NCBI GenBank assembly: GCA_965371325.1
Contig: CBDUXZ010000045.1
Coordinates: 1 to 9,249, forward strand
DNA from: CBDUXZ01 sp965371325 [NCBI: uncultured bacterium]
GTDB taxonomy: Bacteria; JAUYMQ01
Length of the DNA: 9,249 nucleotides
Direction of reading: 5' to 3'
The stretch's first letter is position 1. The number at the start of each line of letters is the position of its first letter. Below, in pieces: positions 1-7,900 of the stretch. The notes below the pieces were generated by a model. The model was given only the letters and a program-made list of their open reading frames with translations. It searched no databases and had not been told where the DNA came from. The position numbers and the translations under genes are program-made.

Positions 1-505
1 TTACGACGAGCAGATCCAAATCCCCCTCATCCTCAAGCCCGGCGGCCCCGGCGCGCCTCCCGCCGCTTTGTCGGCGGGGCGGCGCTTCGAGGGCATGGCG
101 CGAATTCTGGACGTGGCGCCCACGGTTCTGGATCTGGCCGGTGTGAAGATCCCCGAGGCGATGCAGGGGAGATCGCTGGCCGACGGCCAGGGGGTCAAGG
201 AGAGCTTTGCCGAGGAGGATCTCGAGGGGAACATACTCCGGTCGCTTCGCACCCTCACGTGGAAGGCCACCCTGGCGAGTGCCGGCAATCCGCGTGGCCT
301 GCCGGAAGTAGCGCTCTTTGATCTGGCCGCCGACCCCGGCGAGACGCATAACGTCGCGGAGGGGAGAGAGGGGCGCTGGAAGGCGATGCGTGCGCGGATG
401 GATCATACGCTGGGGGAAGCGCTCCGGGCGGCTGTTACGGGGGAGCAGGTGGAAGTTGACGCGGCGACCCGGGAACGGCTCCGGGCGCTCGGCTACGTGG
501 AGTAA
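1..505 (+). CDS. Sulfatase family protein, C-terminal part (5' truncated by window edge)
   Basis: The reading frame is open from base 2 to the TAA at 503-505, giving 167 residues without a start, so the gene begins upstream; the ATG at 68 is internal. The visible part opens with YDEQIQIPLILK, the strand that in sulfatases follows the last metal-site segment, then DVAPTVLDLAGVKIPEAMQGRSL (about residues 38-60 of the fragment), which is the standard sulfatase 'APT..DLAG...P...GRSL' block. Next come LFDLAADPGETHNVAE, the usual C-terminal subdomain signature, and a tail ending LRALGYVE that is common in bacterial sulfatases. The catalytic CxPxR/SxPxR segment that takes formylglycine is not in the window, so active status and substrate cannot be judged. 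It could also be a phosphoryl- or phosphonate-ester hydrolase of the same fold. The next gene starts 25 bases downstream, consistent with cotranscription. Confidence 0.88.
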   Translation, partial: YDEQIQIPLILKPGGPGAPPAALSAGRRFEGMARILDVAPTVLDLAGVKIPEAMQGRSLADGQGVKESFAEEDLEGNILRSLRTLTWKATLASAGNPRGLPEVALFDLAADPGETHNVAEGREGRWKAMRARMDHTLGEALRAAVTGEQVEVDAATRERLRALGYVE

Positions 506-518
506 CCCGGCGCCCGAG

Positions 519-530
519 GGAGGAAGGAGC
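519..530 (+). promoter_or_regulatory. Ribosome binding site fixing the start of the phosphodiesterase gene
   Basis: GGAGG at 519-523, followed by AAGGAG at 524-529, stands 7 bases (first copy) before the ATG at 531. The open frame extends upstream to an ATG at 318, but that stretch lies inside the sulfatase coding sequence in another frame. The strong Shine-Dalgarno and the following hydrophobic metal-binding strand both favour 531. Confidence 0.75.
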
Positions 531-2120
531 ATGTCTCGCCCCCCGAAAACCAGGCTCCTGCTGATCGGCCTCGACGGTCTCGAGCCGACGCTGGTCCGGC
601 GCTGGATCGCCGACGGAACGCTTCCCCATCTCGCCGCCCTCGCGCGCACCGGGGGCTTTGCAATCCTCGAGAGCACGTTTCCGCCCGTCACCTACCCCGC
701 CTGGTCCACCTTCCTTACCGGCGCCAATCCCGGGGCCCACGGGCTCATGGACTTCACCGTCCGTGTTCCCGGCCGCTACGCGATCCGCTTTGCCTCCGGC
801 GCTGACCGGCGGCTGCCCACATTTTTCCGTCTGCTCTCCGACAAGGGGAGCAAGGTTGCCCTCCTCGGCGTCCCAACCACATTCCCGCCGGAGAAGCTGC
901 ACGGCGAGGTGATCGCGGGGTTTGACTCCCCCGTGGCCACGGGAATCACCCCACGCTTTGTGCATCCTCCGGCGCTCTACGACACGATCCGCAAGCTCAT
1001 CGGCACCTGGCGCTTCGCCGATTTTCAGGAGCTTCGAATTGGGCCGGGCTGGCACGCGGCGGCGCGTGCCAGCCTGCTGGACACGGCTGCGCGCAAGGAG
1101 AAGCTCGCGCTTCATCTGCTTTCCCGGGGAGGGTACGACGCCTTCATGGTGCTGTTCGGGGAGTCCGATACGGTGGCCCATCATTTCTGGATGTATCACG
1201 ATCCCGGGAGTCCACGGTACGACCCGGCGGGCGGGGGGGAGCACGGCGGGGCAATCCGGGAGATCTACCAGCGCCTCGACGATGCGGTCGGCGCCCTCAC
1301 CGATGCGGCAGGGCCGGGCGCGAGCGTGTTCGTCGCGAGCGATCACGGATTCGGCGGGGCCGGCGACCGGGCGGTCTATATCAACCGCTGGCTGGAAGAG
1401 GAAGGATGGCTGTCGTTTCGGGCCTCCCCGGGGCCCGTGCAGCGAGCGGCGGCGCGGGCACGGGGCCTGGCCGTGCGCACGCTTCCGGCGCGAGCGCAGG
1501 AAGCAGCCTTCAGAGCCGCGCCGGCTCTCGCCGGAGCTGTCGAGAGCGCGACCCGTTTCGGCGCGATCGATTTCCCCCGGACCCGCGCTTTCTCGGAAGA
1601 GCTCAACTACGCCCCTTCCATTTGGTTGAACCTGGAGGGGCGGGATCCGGCGGGAGCCGTGCCCCGCCGGGAGGTGAACCGGGCCCTTGACGCGCTCTCG
1701 GATCGCCTGATGACATGGCGCGATCCGTTGGATGGATCGCCGATGCTGAAAGGGGTCTACCGCCGGGAAGAGATCTACAGGGGTCGCTATGTCTCCCTGG
1801 CGCCGGATCTCCTGCTCGACTTCAACTTGCGAAACGGCTACTCGGTTTCCTGCCTCCGAACCGCTCCGCAAGGGGAAGAGGGAAGCGTCCGTCTCCTCTC
1901 TCCCGGCGAGTACATGGGCGCGAAGGACGCGGGCATGAATGGTTCTCATAGACCGGGCGGTGTGCTTCTTGCCGCGGGACCCACGATTAGCGCCGGCGCC
2001 ATGCCTGATCGCGCCTGGATCGGTGACGTGGCACCGACGGCGCTCGGGCTGCTCGGACACGTGGCCCCCGCCGCGATGGAGGGGCGCGATTTCCTGCGAC
2101 CCCGGGAGCGGACCGAATGA
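531..2120 (+). CDS. Type I phosphodiesterase/nucleotide pyrophosphatase-like protein (alkaline phosphatase superfamily)
   Basis: 529 residues. It hydrolyses, by family, a phosphodiester, phosphomonoester or related bond using two metal ions; the substrate is unknown. The fold's metal and nucleophile sites are all visible: D15 in the LLLIGLDGLEP strand, candidate nucleophile T54 in FPPVTYPAWSTFLTG, D213 and H217 in GESDTVAHHFW, D271-H272 in ASDHGFGG, and H473 in GSHRPGGVLLAAGP. The C-terminus has the IGDVAPTALGLLGH block shared with sulfatases. No signal peptide is seen: the hydrophobic N-terminus is the core strand carrying D15, so a cytoplasmic location is likely unless exported otherwise. 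Residues about 303-340 form an Ala/Arg-rich helical stretch in the region of the cap insert. The stop codon overlaps the start of the SGNH gene, and the sulfatase gene ends 25 bases upstream, so this looks like one transcription unit. Confidence 0.88.
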   Translation: MSRPPKTRLLLIGLDGLEPTLVRRWIADGTLPHLAALARTGGFAILESTFPPVTYPAWSTFLTGANPGAHGLMDFTVRVPGRYAIRFASGADRRLPTFFRLLSDKGSKVALLGVPTTFPPEKLHGEVIAGFDSPVATGITPRFVHPPALYDTIRKLIGTWRFADFQELRIGPGWHAAARASLLDTAARKEKLALHLLSRGGYDAFMVLFGESDTVAHHFWMYHDPGSPRYDPAGGGEHGGAIREIYQRLDDAVGALTDAAGPGASVFVASDHGFGGAGDRAVYINRWLEEEGWLSFRASPGPVQRAAARARGLAVRTLPARAQEAAFRAAPALAGAVESATRFGAIDFPRTRAFSEELNYAPSIWLNLEGRDPAGAVPRREVNRALDALSDRLMTWRDPLDGSPMLKGVYRREEIYRGRYVSLAPDLLLDFNLRNGYSVSCLRTAPQGEEGSVRLLSPGEYMGAKDAGMNGSHRPGGVLLAAGPTISAGAMPDRAWIGDVAPTALGLLGHVAPAAMEGRDFLRPRERTE

Positions 2121-3232
2121 AGAGGTGGTTGGCGAGGCTCCTTCTTCTGTTTGTGAGTATCGGACTCGCCTTCGTTGTGACAGAGTTCACGCTGCGGACC
2201 TTCGCGCCACAGCCGCTGAACGTGCTTCGCATGCGACCGGACAGGATCCTCCTGCATGTGCCCAATCTCGACATTATCCTGACCGGGGCCGAGTTCCGCA
2301 CGCGTGTGCGGACCAATTCCGCGGGTCTTCGCGATGTCGAGCGCCCTCGGCATAAGCCCGAAGGGGTCACGCGCATTCTCGTTCTCGGTGACTCGATGGT
2401 CGAGGGGCTTCAGGTGGAGCTCGAAGAGACGATGCCGAAGCGGCTCGAGACACTGCTCACGGAGGCCCTTCCCGGGAGATATTTCGACGTTATCAACGCC
2501 GGCGTCAGTGGATCGGCCGGACCGAAGGCGCGCCTTTTCTTGGAACGGGAGGGTCTCTCCTACGATCCGGATCTGCTTGTTGTCACCATCACGACCCGCA
2601 ACGATGTGCAGGATGCGGCGGACACCCGGATAATCCCGCGCCCCATTGGTTATGATCTGAGAGTTTATCTGCGCTCCCGGTTTCACCTTTACGGGCTCGT
2701 CGAAAAGGGGATTAACGCAACGCCTCGTTTGAGAAACGCCTTGGCAAAGCTGGGAATTCTTTCGCATGCACTCCCCGTGCCCGCGGCGGGAGGCGTTTCC
2801 GATGAGGTTAATCTTTACGACGAAAAGATGGAGCCCTACGAGAAGCTTGGCTACGAGCGGCTTTTCGAGGCCTACGACGCCATGATCGCGCTTTGCAGGC
2901 CCCGGAACATTCCGCTGCTCGCCGTCCTCATCCCCAGCTTTTACCAGGCAACGGGTTACGCCGCCGCCCTGGGAAACCCCAAGTGGGTGGGCGCCATCGT
3001 CAAGAACGATCGGGCGGTTCAGGATAGGCATCTCGCATTCTTCGATGAGCGCGGCATCGAGGCGCTCGATCTGCTCCCCGGGATGCGGCGGAACGCCGAG
3101 GCATACTATCTCCCGAGGGATCGGCACTTCACCGTCGCGGGGAACGCGTTCGCCGCGGAACAAACGGCTCGGGCGATCGTCGAGATGGGTCTTCTCGCGC
3201 AAAAAGCTGCATCCCCGTTACCTGGGCGGTGA
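2117..3232 (+). CDS. Membrane-anchored SGNH/GDSL-family hydrolase
   Basis: 371 residues. The start ATG at 2117 overlaps the TGA of the preceding gene, with GGGAG at 2104-2108 eight bases upstream, indicating translational coupling. Residues about 4-22 (WLARLLLLFVSIGLAFVV) form one hydrophobic helix, a signal anchor or uncleaved signal, placing the enzyme outside the cytoplasmic membrane. The SGNH blocks are in order: block I ILVLGDSMVEG with catalytic S93; block II around NAGVSGSAG with G129/G132; block III TTRND with N162; block V RDRHFTVAGN with D335 and H337. Block III has Arg where many relatives have Gly before the Asn. The segment RTNSAGLRD before block I is typical of the SGNH proteins found in polysaccharide gene neighbourhoods. 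Likely role: an esterase or acyl transferase acting on a glycan or other envelope polymer; the substrate is inference only. Confidence 0.87.
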   Translation: MKRWLARLLLLFVSIGLAFVVTEFTLRTFAPQPLNVLRMRPDRILLHVPNLDIILTGAEFRTRVRTNSAGLRDVERPRHKPEGVTRILVLGDSMVEGLQVELEETMPKRLETLLTEALPGRYFDVINAGVSGSAGPKARLFLEREGLSYDPDLLVVTITTRNDVQDAADTRIIPRPIGYDLRVYLRSRFHLYGLVEKGINATPRLRNALAKLGILSHALPVPAAGGVSDEVNLYDEKMEPYEKLGYERLFEAYDAMIALCRPRNIPLLAVLIPSFYQATGYAAALGNPKWVGAIVKNDRAVQDRHLAFFDERGIEALDLLPGMRRNAEAYYLPRDRHFTVAGNAFAAEQTARAIVEMGLLAQKAASPLPGR

Positions 3233-3256
3233 TCGGGGAGGAAGGGGGATGATGGA

Positions 3257-3637
3257 ATGGCAGAGGTGGTGACGCTGGCGAGGCTGGCAGTTCCGAAGGG
3301 TATTCCCGACTCGCCCGCCATGATACACGGCGGCCTGGTTTTCACCGCTGGTCTCGGGCCGGTCGATCCGGCGACGGGCGAGATAAAACTCGCGAGCTTC
3401 GAGGAGGAAGCGCGGATGTCGCTCGATCACCTCCGGGCGGTCCTCGAAGGAGCGGGGTCGTCTCTCAACCGCGTTCTCAAGGTGACGGTTTATCTGCAGG
3501 ACATCCGCGACTACCGCGCCTGGAACGAGATTTACGGGGAGTACTTCAACGCGCCTCATCCTCCCCGAACCTGCGCCCAGACAGCGAACATGCCCTTCGA
3601 CGTGCGGGTGCAGGTAGAGGCGATCGCGCACATTTGA
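3257..3637 (+). CDS. ridA: RidA/YjgF/YER057c/UK114-family protein (2-iminobutanoate/2-iminopropanoate deaminase-like)
   Basis: 126 residues, the normal family length. RidA proteins form trimers whose clefts hydrolyse reactive enamine/imine intermediates released by pyridoxal-phosphate enzymes, protecting those enzymes in the cytosol. Visible signatures are the N-terminal strand GGLVFTAGLGPVDPATGEI, the helix ending LRAVLEGAGSSLNRVLKVTVYLQD split over residues 59-82, FNAPHPPRTC with R104 in the position of the catalytic carboxylate-binding Arg, and the final VRVQVEAIA with E121 in the conserved Glu position. These two residues suggest an active RidA-type member rather than an inactive Rid subgroup, but the family has several subfamilies, so the symbol is tentative. 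ATG 3257 is the only in-frame ATG after the purine-rich Shine-Dalgarno at 3235-3248; ATGs at 3249 and 3252 are in another frame. It starts 24 bases after the SGNH gene. Confidence 0.9.
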   Translation: MAEVVTLARLAVPKGIPDSPAMIHGGLVFTAGLGPVDPATGEIKLASFEEEARMSLDHLRAVLEGAGSSLNRVLKVTVYLQDIRDYRAWNEIYGEYFNAPHPPRTCAQTANMPFDVRVQVEAIAHI

Positions 3638-3639
3638 CG

Positions 3640-3669
3640 GGGTGATGGCGCCGGTGGGCGTCATCACCC
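3640..3669 (+). other. Strong intergenic hairpin between ridA and the glycosyltransferase gene
   Basis: Bases 3640-3652 (GGGTGATGGCGCC) pair with 3657-3669 (GGGCGTCATCACCC, less its first G) in a 13-bp stem with one G-U pair (3648-3661) and a GGTG loop. It begins two bases after the ridA stop codon and ends 12 bases before the glycosyltransferase ATG. No run of T follows, so it is not a canonical Rho-independent terminator. It may be a weak terminator, an mRNA 3'-end stabiliser for the upstream genes, or a leader structure affecting the next gene. Confidence 0.6.
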
Positions 3670-3681
3670 GGCCTGGATGCC

Positions 3682-4830
3682 ATGCGAATTCTGACCGTTG
3701 CGGCCTGCGCGTTTCCCACCCGTCAGGGATCGCAGCTCCTCATCCGGAAGTCCGCGGAAGCGCTCTCTGCGCTCGGGCACGAGGTGCGTATCGCAACGTA
3801 CGCCGGCGGGGAGGAGATCCCCTGTCGGGTTCCGGTTCTTCGCGGACCGCGGCTGCCCGGGGCGGATCGGCTGCGCGCCGGCCCGTCGCTCGCCAAACCC
3901 GTGCTTGACGCGGCGATGTTGGGCCAGGTGATCCGTCTATTGCGTACCTTCCGTCCGCACGTGATTCACGCCCATAACGTGGAGGGAGCCTTCGTGTCCG
4001 TCCTGGCGGCGCCCACTCTCCCGGTCGTTTATCACGCACACGCGCTCCTCGAAGAAGAGCTTCCCGGCTATTTCCCTCGCGCCCTCGCGGCGCTCGCGGA
4101 GCGCGGGGGCGCGGCGGCGGATCGTTTCGTCCTACGGCGCGCGGCCGCCGTCATTGCCCTGACCGACGCGGCGCGCGATGCCTTCATCGTGCGGGAGGTG
4201 CCGACCCCGAAAGTGCATCTGATCCCGCCCGGCGTGGAAGTGCCCGCGCTCGATCGCGAAGCCGGGGAGGTGTTGCGAGCCCGGCTGGTGCGGAAGGGAG
4301 AAGCGCTGGTGGTGTATGCGGGGAACGCCGATGCCTACCAGGGACTCGATACGTTTCTTGAAGCCGCCGCGCTTCTCGCCGCAAAGAGCCCCGTCCGGTT
4401 CGTCTTCGCGCTGCCCGGCGGCGCCCGGGATCTGCCCCTCGCGGCAGCGGCGCGGGGACTCTCAGAGCGGGTGGTCTTTCTCGATGCCAGCTGGAAGGAG
4501 ACGGCGTCCCTCCTTGCGGTTTGCGACGCCGCCGTCGTTCCACGCGCCGGCCCCTATGGTTTTCCCATGAAGCTTCTGAACATCTTGGCGCTGGGCGCAC
4601 CTGCGATCGTTCATCGCGCCAGCGCCCATGGTCTGGTGGATGGCGAAAGTGCGCTCCTTGCCGACGACGCGCGGGGCTTTGCCCGCGCGATTTCGGCTGT
4701 ACTCACCGATCAATCCCGTGCGCGGGCCATCGGCGACGCCGGGCGGCGCCATGCGTGCAAGCATCACAGCTGGGACGACATTGCGCCGCGCATCGAGGCG
4801 GTGCTGGCGAAGGCGGCCGGCGCGGGCTAG
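3682..4830 (+). CDS. GT4-like (GT-B fold) glycosyltransferase
   Basis: 382 residues. It is expected to transfer a sugar from a nucleotide-sugar donor to a glycan, lipid or other acceptor at the cytoplasmic face of the membrane. The start MRILTVAACAFPTRQGSQ is a typical GT-B first strand and loop, followed by LSALGHEVRIATY and VIHAHNVEG, the acceptor-domain strands. The donor domain has KVHLIPPGVEV, the block YAGNADAYQGLDTFLEA (about residues 212-228), FLDASWKETASLLAVCDAAVVP, and GPYGFPMKLLNILALGAPAIV (about 290-310). The last block corresponds to the usual EX7E donor-binding region, but the first Glu is absent and the segment reads FPMKLLN with K297, as in a subgroup of GT4-like enzymes. No transmembrane segment is seen. 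There is no good Shine-Dalgarno before ATG 3682; only a hairpin and the bases GGCCTGGATGCC precede it. Sugar and acceptor cannot be told from sequence. Confidence 0.85.
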   Translation: MRILTVAACAFPTRQGSQLLIRKSAEALSALGHEVRIATYAGGEEIPCRVPVLRGPRLPGADRLRAGPSLAKPVLDAAMLGQVIRLLRTFRPHVIHAHNVEGAFVSVLAAPTLPVVYHAHALLEEELPGYFPRALAALAERGGAAADRFVLRRAAAVIALTDAARDAFIVREVPTPKVHLIPPGVEVPALDREAGEVLRARLVRKGEALVVYAGNADAYQGLDTFLEAAALLAAKSPVRFVFALPGGARDLPLAAAARGLSERVVFLDASWKETASLLAVCDAAVVPRAGPYGFPMKLLNILALGAPAIVHRASAHGLVDGESALLADDARGFARAISAVLTDQSRARAIGDAGRRHACKHHSWDDIAPRIEAVLAKAAGAG

Positions 4831-4866
4831 CGTTGGCCGGCGCTCTGAAACGGGTCCGAACCCATG

Positions 4867-4900
4867 CCTCTCCCCGGGACGATCACGGGAGGGGGGCGGA
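4867..4900 (+). promoter_or_regulatory. mfd ribosome binding site, partly paired in a possible hairpin
   Basis: GGGAGGGGGG at 4887-4896 gives a Shine-Dalgarno with the GGAGG core 8 bases before ATG 4901, which decides the mfd start. The frame remains open back to 4628, but that part overlaps the glycosyltransferase gene. CCTCTCCC at 4867-4874 can pair with GGGAGGGG at 4887-4894 (8 bp with one G-U, 12-base loop), which would cover the Shine-Dalgarno. The ribosome binding site is clear; the hairpin's function is inference. Confidence 0.65.
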
Positions 4901-7900
4901 ATGGGTGAGGGCCTAGGTGCGTTGGCGAGAAGGCGAGGGCGGGGTTTGGCGCGTGAAAACAGTCTTTCGGAATTTCTGAGCGCGGCATTCGGCGCCGAAG
5001 GGCCCGTGCGCCTCTCCGGCCTTGCCGGCGCGGGAGCCGCCTATCTGGCCGCGCGGGCGCTTTCAGATTCCCGAGCCGCAGGCGTTTCTCCGCTGCTCGC
5101 GGTTTTTCCCGATGCGACGCGCGCAGCCTCCTTTACGCGCGACCTGCGTTTTTTTGCCGGGGAGGCGGGCCTTCGGGGCGCCGCGTCGCGTATCCTCTAT
5201 CTCCCTCCGTGGGAGATTCTTCCCTACGATCGCCTCTCCCCCCATCGGGGAACGTCCTTCGAGCGCCTTGCTGCCCTCGGCCGAATGTCGATGCCGCCGC
5301 CCACGCCCCAGGGCCCCGCCGCCGGAGTCCTCGCCCTGGTGACCGATGCGCGATCGCTCGCCCAGCGGGTCATGGCCCCGGAGGTCCTACGGGAGGCCGC
5401 CTTCGATCTGGAAGTGGGCAGCGAGATCGATCGGGATGCCTTGCTGGAGCGGCTCGTAACGCTCGGCTACAGCGGCGGACCGCTCGCGGAGACGAGAGGC
5501 GAGTTCAGTGCGCGGGGCGGTCTGGTGGACGTTTTTCCCATTGACGCCGCCGTGCCGTTGCGGATTGAACTGGACGGCGATCGCATCGAGCGCATCCGTC
5601 CCTACGATCCCGAAACCCAGCGAAGCATCTCCGAACGCACCCGCGGGAGGGGCGAAATGTCCCTTCAGCGCGTCCAGATCCTGCCCGCCCGGGAGATCAT
5701 CCTGGACAGACACATCGTCGCCCGGTCAAAGGAAGCTGTGCGCGCGCGCCTCGCGGAGCTCGGATTTCCTCTCGAGCAGCGTGTGGAGCTTCTCTCGGAT
5801 CTCGAGCGCGGGATCTACCATCCCGGTGTCGAGTTCCTCCTTCCGCTCCTGGAACCGGCCCCCGTTCCTCTCACCGCGTACCTCGGACCGCGCTTCCTGA
5901 CCTGGCTCGTCGAGAAAGAGGAGATCATCGCGGCGTTGGATTCGTTTCATGAGGAGATTGCGCGCGGCCTGGAGCGCACGCGGGAGAGCCGCCATTTCCA
6001 CGTCGAGCCCGACACCCTCTGGCGACGAGCGCAGGAGGTGCTGCCGGAGCTTGCGCGGAACCGTGTCGAGATTGGGGCGCTTCAGCTCGACGAAAGCGCG
6101 CTCACCGCCGAAGGCGATGGGAAGCCTCCATCCCTCCGTTTGTCTTTTGAGGGGAACCAGGATCTGCGCTCCAGGCTTGAAGCGAGCAACACGAAACATC
6201 ACCCCCTGGCGCCCCTCGTCCACGCCATCAAGGCGTGGCGGGGCGAGGGGCACTCGGTGTTTCTGGTGTGTGGTTCGACGGGAAGCGGTGATCGCCTGCA
6301 CCGGCTGCTTGAGAGCTACCGCATCGCGCTTCCTCTGTGGACAGAGGGCTCACCCGACGGAATTGTCCCCCGGGGCGGTCCGGATGCCGGAGGACTCACC
6401 GCGCCACGCGCAGGAATTATCGTGGGAGAACTCTCGTCCGGTTTTCATCTCCCCCAGGAGCGAATTGCCTTTGTCACGGAAGCGGAGATCTTCGGTCCCC
6501 GCCGCCGGTTGCGGGGACCCGCCGCGAGGCGCAAAGAGGTCGCCGAAACTTTCACCACACGCCTCGAGGATCTGAAGCCCGGCGATCATCTCGTTCACCG
6601 GGATCATGGCGTTGCGCGGTATCATGGGCTTGTTCATCTCCTTGTCGGCGAGGAGGAAGGAGACTTCCTTCAGCTCGAGTTTGCCGGGCAGGATCGGCTT
6701 TACCTTCCGATTCGCCGCGTGCATCTCGTGCAGCGTTACGTCGGCGCCGCCGAAGCGACGCCCCGGCTCGATCGACTCGGCAGCGCCATCTGGGCTCGCG
6801 CGAAGGGGAAGGCATCGCAGGCGGTGCGCGCAATGGCGCGGGAGCTGCTGGAAATTCATGCGGCGCGTCAGGTCATGCGGCGAAAGCCTCTCAGCCAGAG
6901 CGCGGAGGGATGGGAGCAATTCGAAGCGCGTTTCCCCTACGAGGAGACACCCGATCAACAGAGCGCCATCGAGGAGACGCTTGCCGATCTCAGGAAGCCC
7001 CACCCCATGGATCGCCTTGTTTGCGGCGACGTCGGCTACGGGAAAACGGAAATCGCGATGCGCGCCGCCTTTCAGGTCGTCTCGGAAGGAAAACAGGTCG
7101 CCCTGCTCGTCCCCACCACGGTACTTGCCCTTCAGCACTACCAGACCTTCAGTGAGCGGTTCAAAGACCATCCGGTCATCATCGAAGAGCTTTCCCGGTT
7201 CAAGTCGCCCAAGGCGCAAAGGGATATCGTCTCGCGGCTGGCCGAAGGGAAGGTCGACATCGTCGTGGGGACGCATCGCGTGCTCGGAAAGGACGTTTCC
7301 TTCAAGAACCTCGGCCTGTTCGTGATCGACGAGGAGCAACGCTTCGGGGTCCGGCACAAGGAACAGATCAAACAGATGCGCAAGCTCGTTGACGTGCTCA
7401 CGCTAACGGCCACGCCCATCCCTCGCACGCTTCACATGGGACTTCTTGGGCTGCGCGATCTGTCGCTGATCAACACACCGCCGGAAGACCGGCTGGCGAT
7501 ACGCACTTTCGTGATGCACTGGGACGGCGCAGAAGCGGCCGAGGCAATCCGCAGGGAGCTCGCGCGGGGCGGGCAGGTCTTCTTCGTCCATAATCGGGTC
7601 AGGACAATCGCCGAGACCGCCGCCATGGTGAAGCGACTCGTCCCCGAGGCGAAGATAGTGGTAGCCCACGGTCAGATGCGGGAGCGGCAGCTGGAACGTG
7701 TGATGCTTGCCTTTCAGAAGGGAGCGGCCGATGTGCTCGTGTCAACTTCCATCATCGAGAACGGACTCGATCTACCGAACGTAAACACGCTTCTCGTTGA
7801 CCGTGCCGACCGGTTCGGTCTCGCACAGCTCTATCAAATGCGGGGGCGGGTGGGACGGAGCGCCCACCGGGCCTATGCCTACTTATTCATTCCCAGGGCC

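Noticed and set aside
318-530. Upstream extension of the phosphodiesterase frame to an ATG at 318
   Set aside because: This stretch overlaps the sulfatase C-terminus and translates to a low-quality Arg-rich sequence. The strong Shine-Dalgarno and conserved core begin at 531.
435-2060. 541-codon open frame on the minus strand
   Set aside because: It lies fully antisense to the sulfatase tail and the phosphodiesterase gene, whose family motifs are clear. The Arg/Gly/Pro-rich product shows no recognisable domain. Long antisense frames are expected in GC-rich coding DNA.
1946-3202. 418-codon open frame on the minus strand
   Set aside because: It is antisense to the SGNH hydrolase gene, which carries all its catalytic blocks in the + frame. 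The minus-strand product shows no family motif.
4815-4843. Direct repeat GGCCGGCGC at 4815-4823 and 4835-4843
   Set aside because: It is only nine bases of G/C-only sequence, expected by chance at this base composition, and there is no associated mobile element.
4628-4900. Upstream extension of the mfd frame to an ATG at 4628
   Set aside because: It overlaps about 200 bases of the glycosyltransferase gene and resembles no Mfd N-terminus. ATG 4901 has a strong Shine-Dalgarno and gives a normal length.
6350-7357. 335-codon open frame on the minus strand within mfd
   Set aside because: It covers the RNA-polymerase-interacting and helicase parts of mfd, which are unambiguous. It is a shadow frame.
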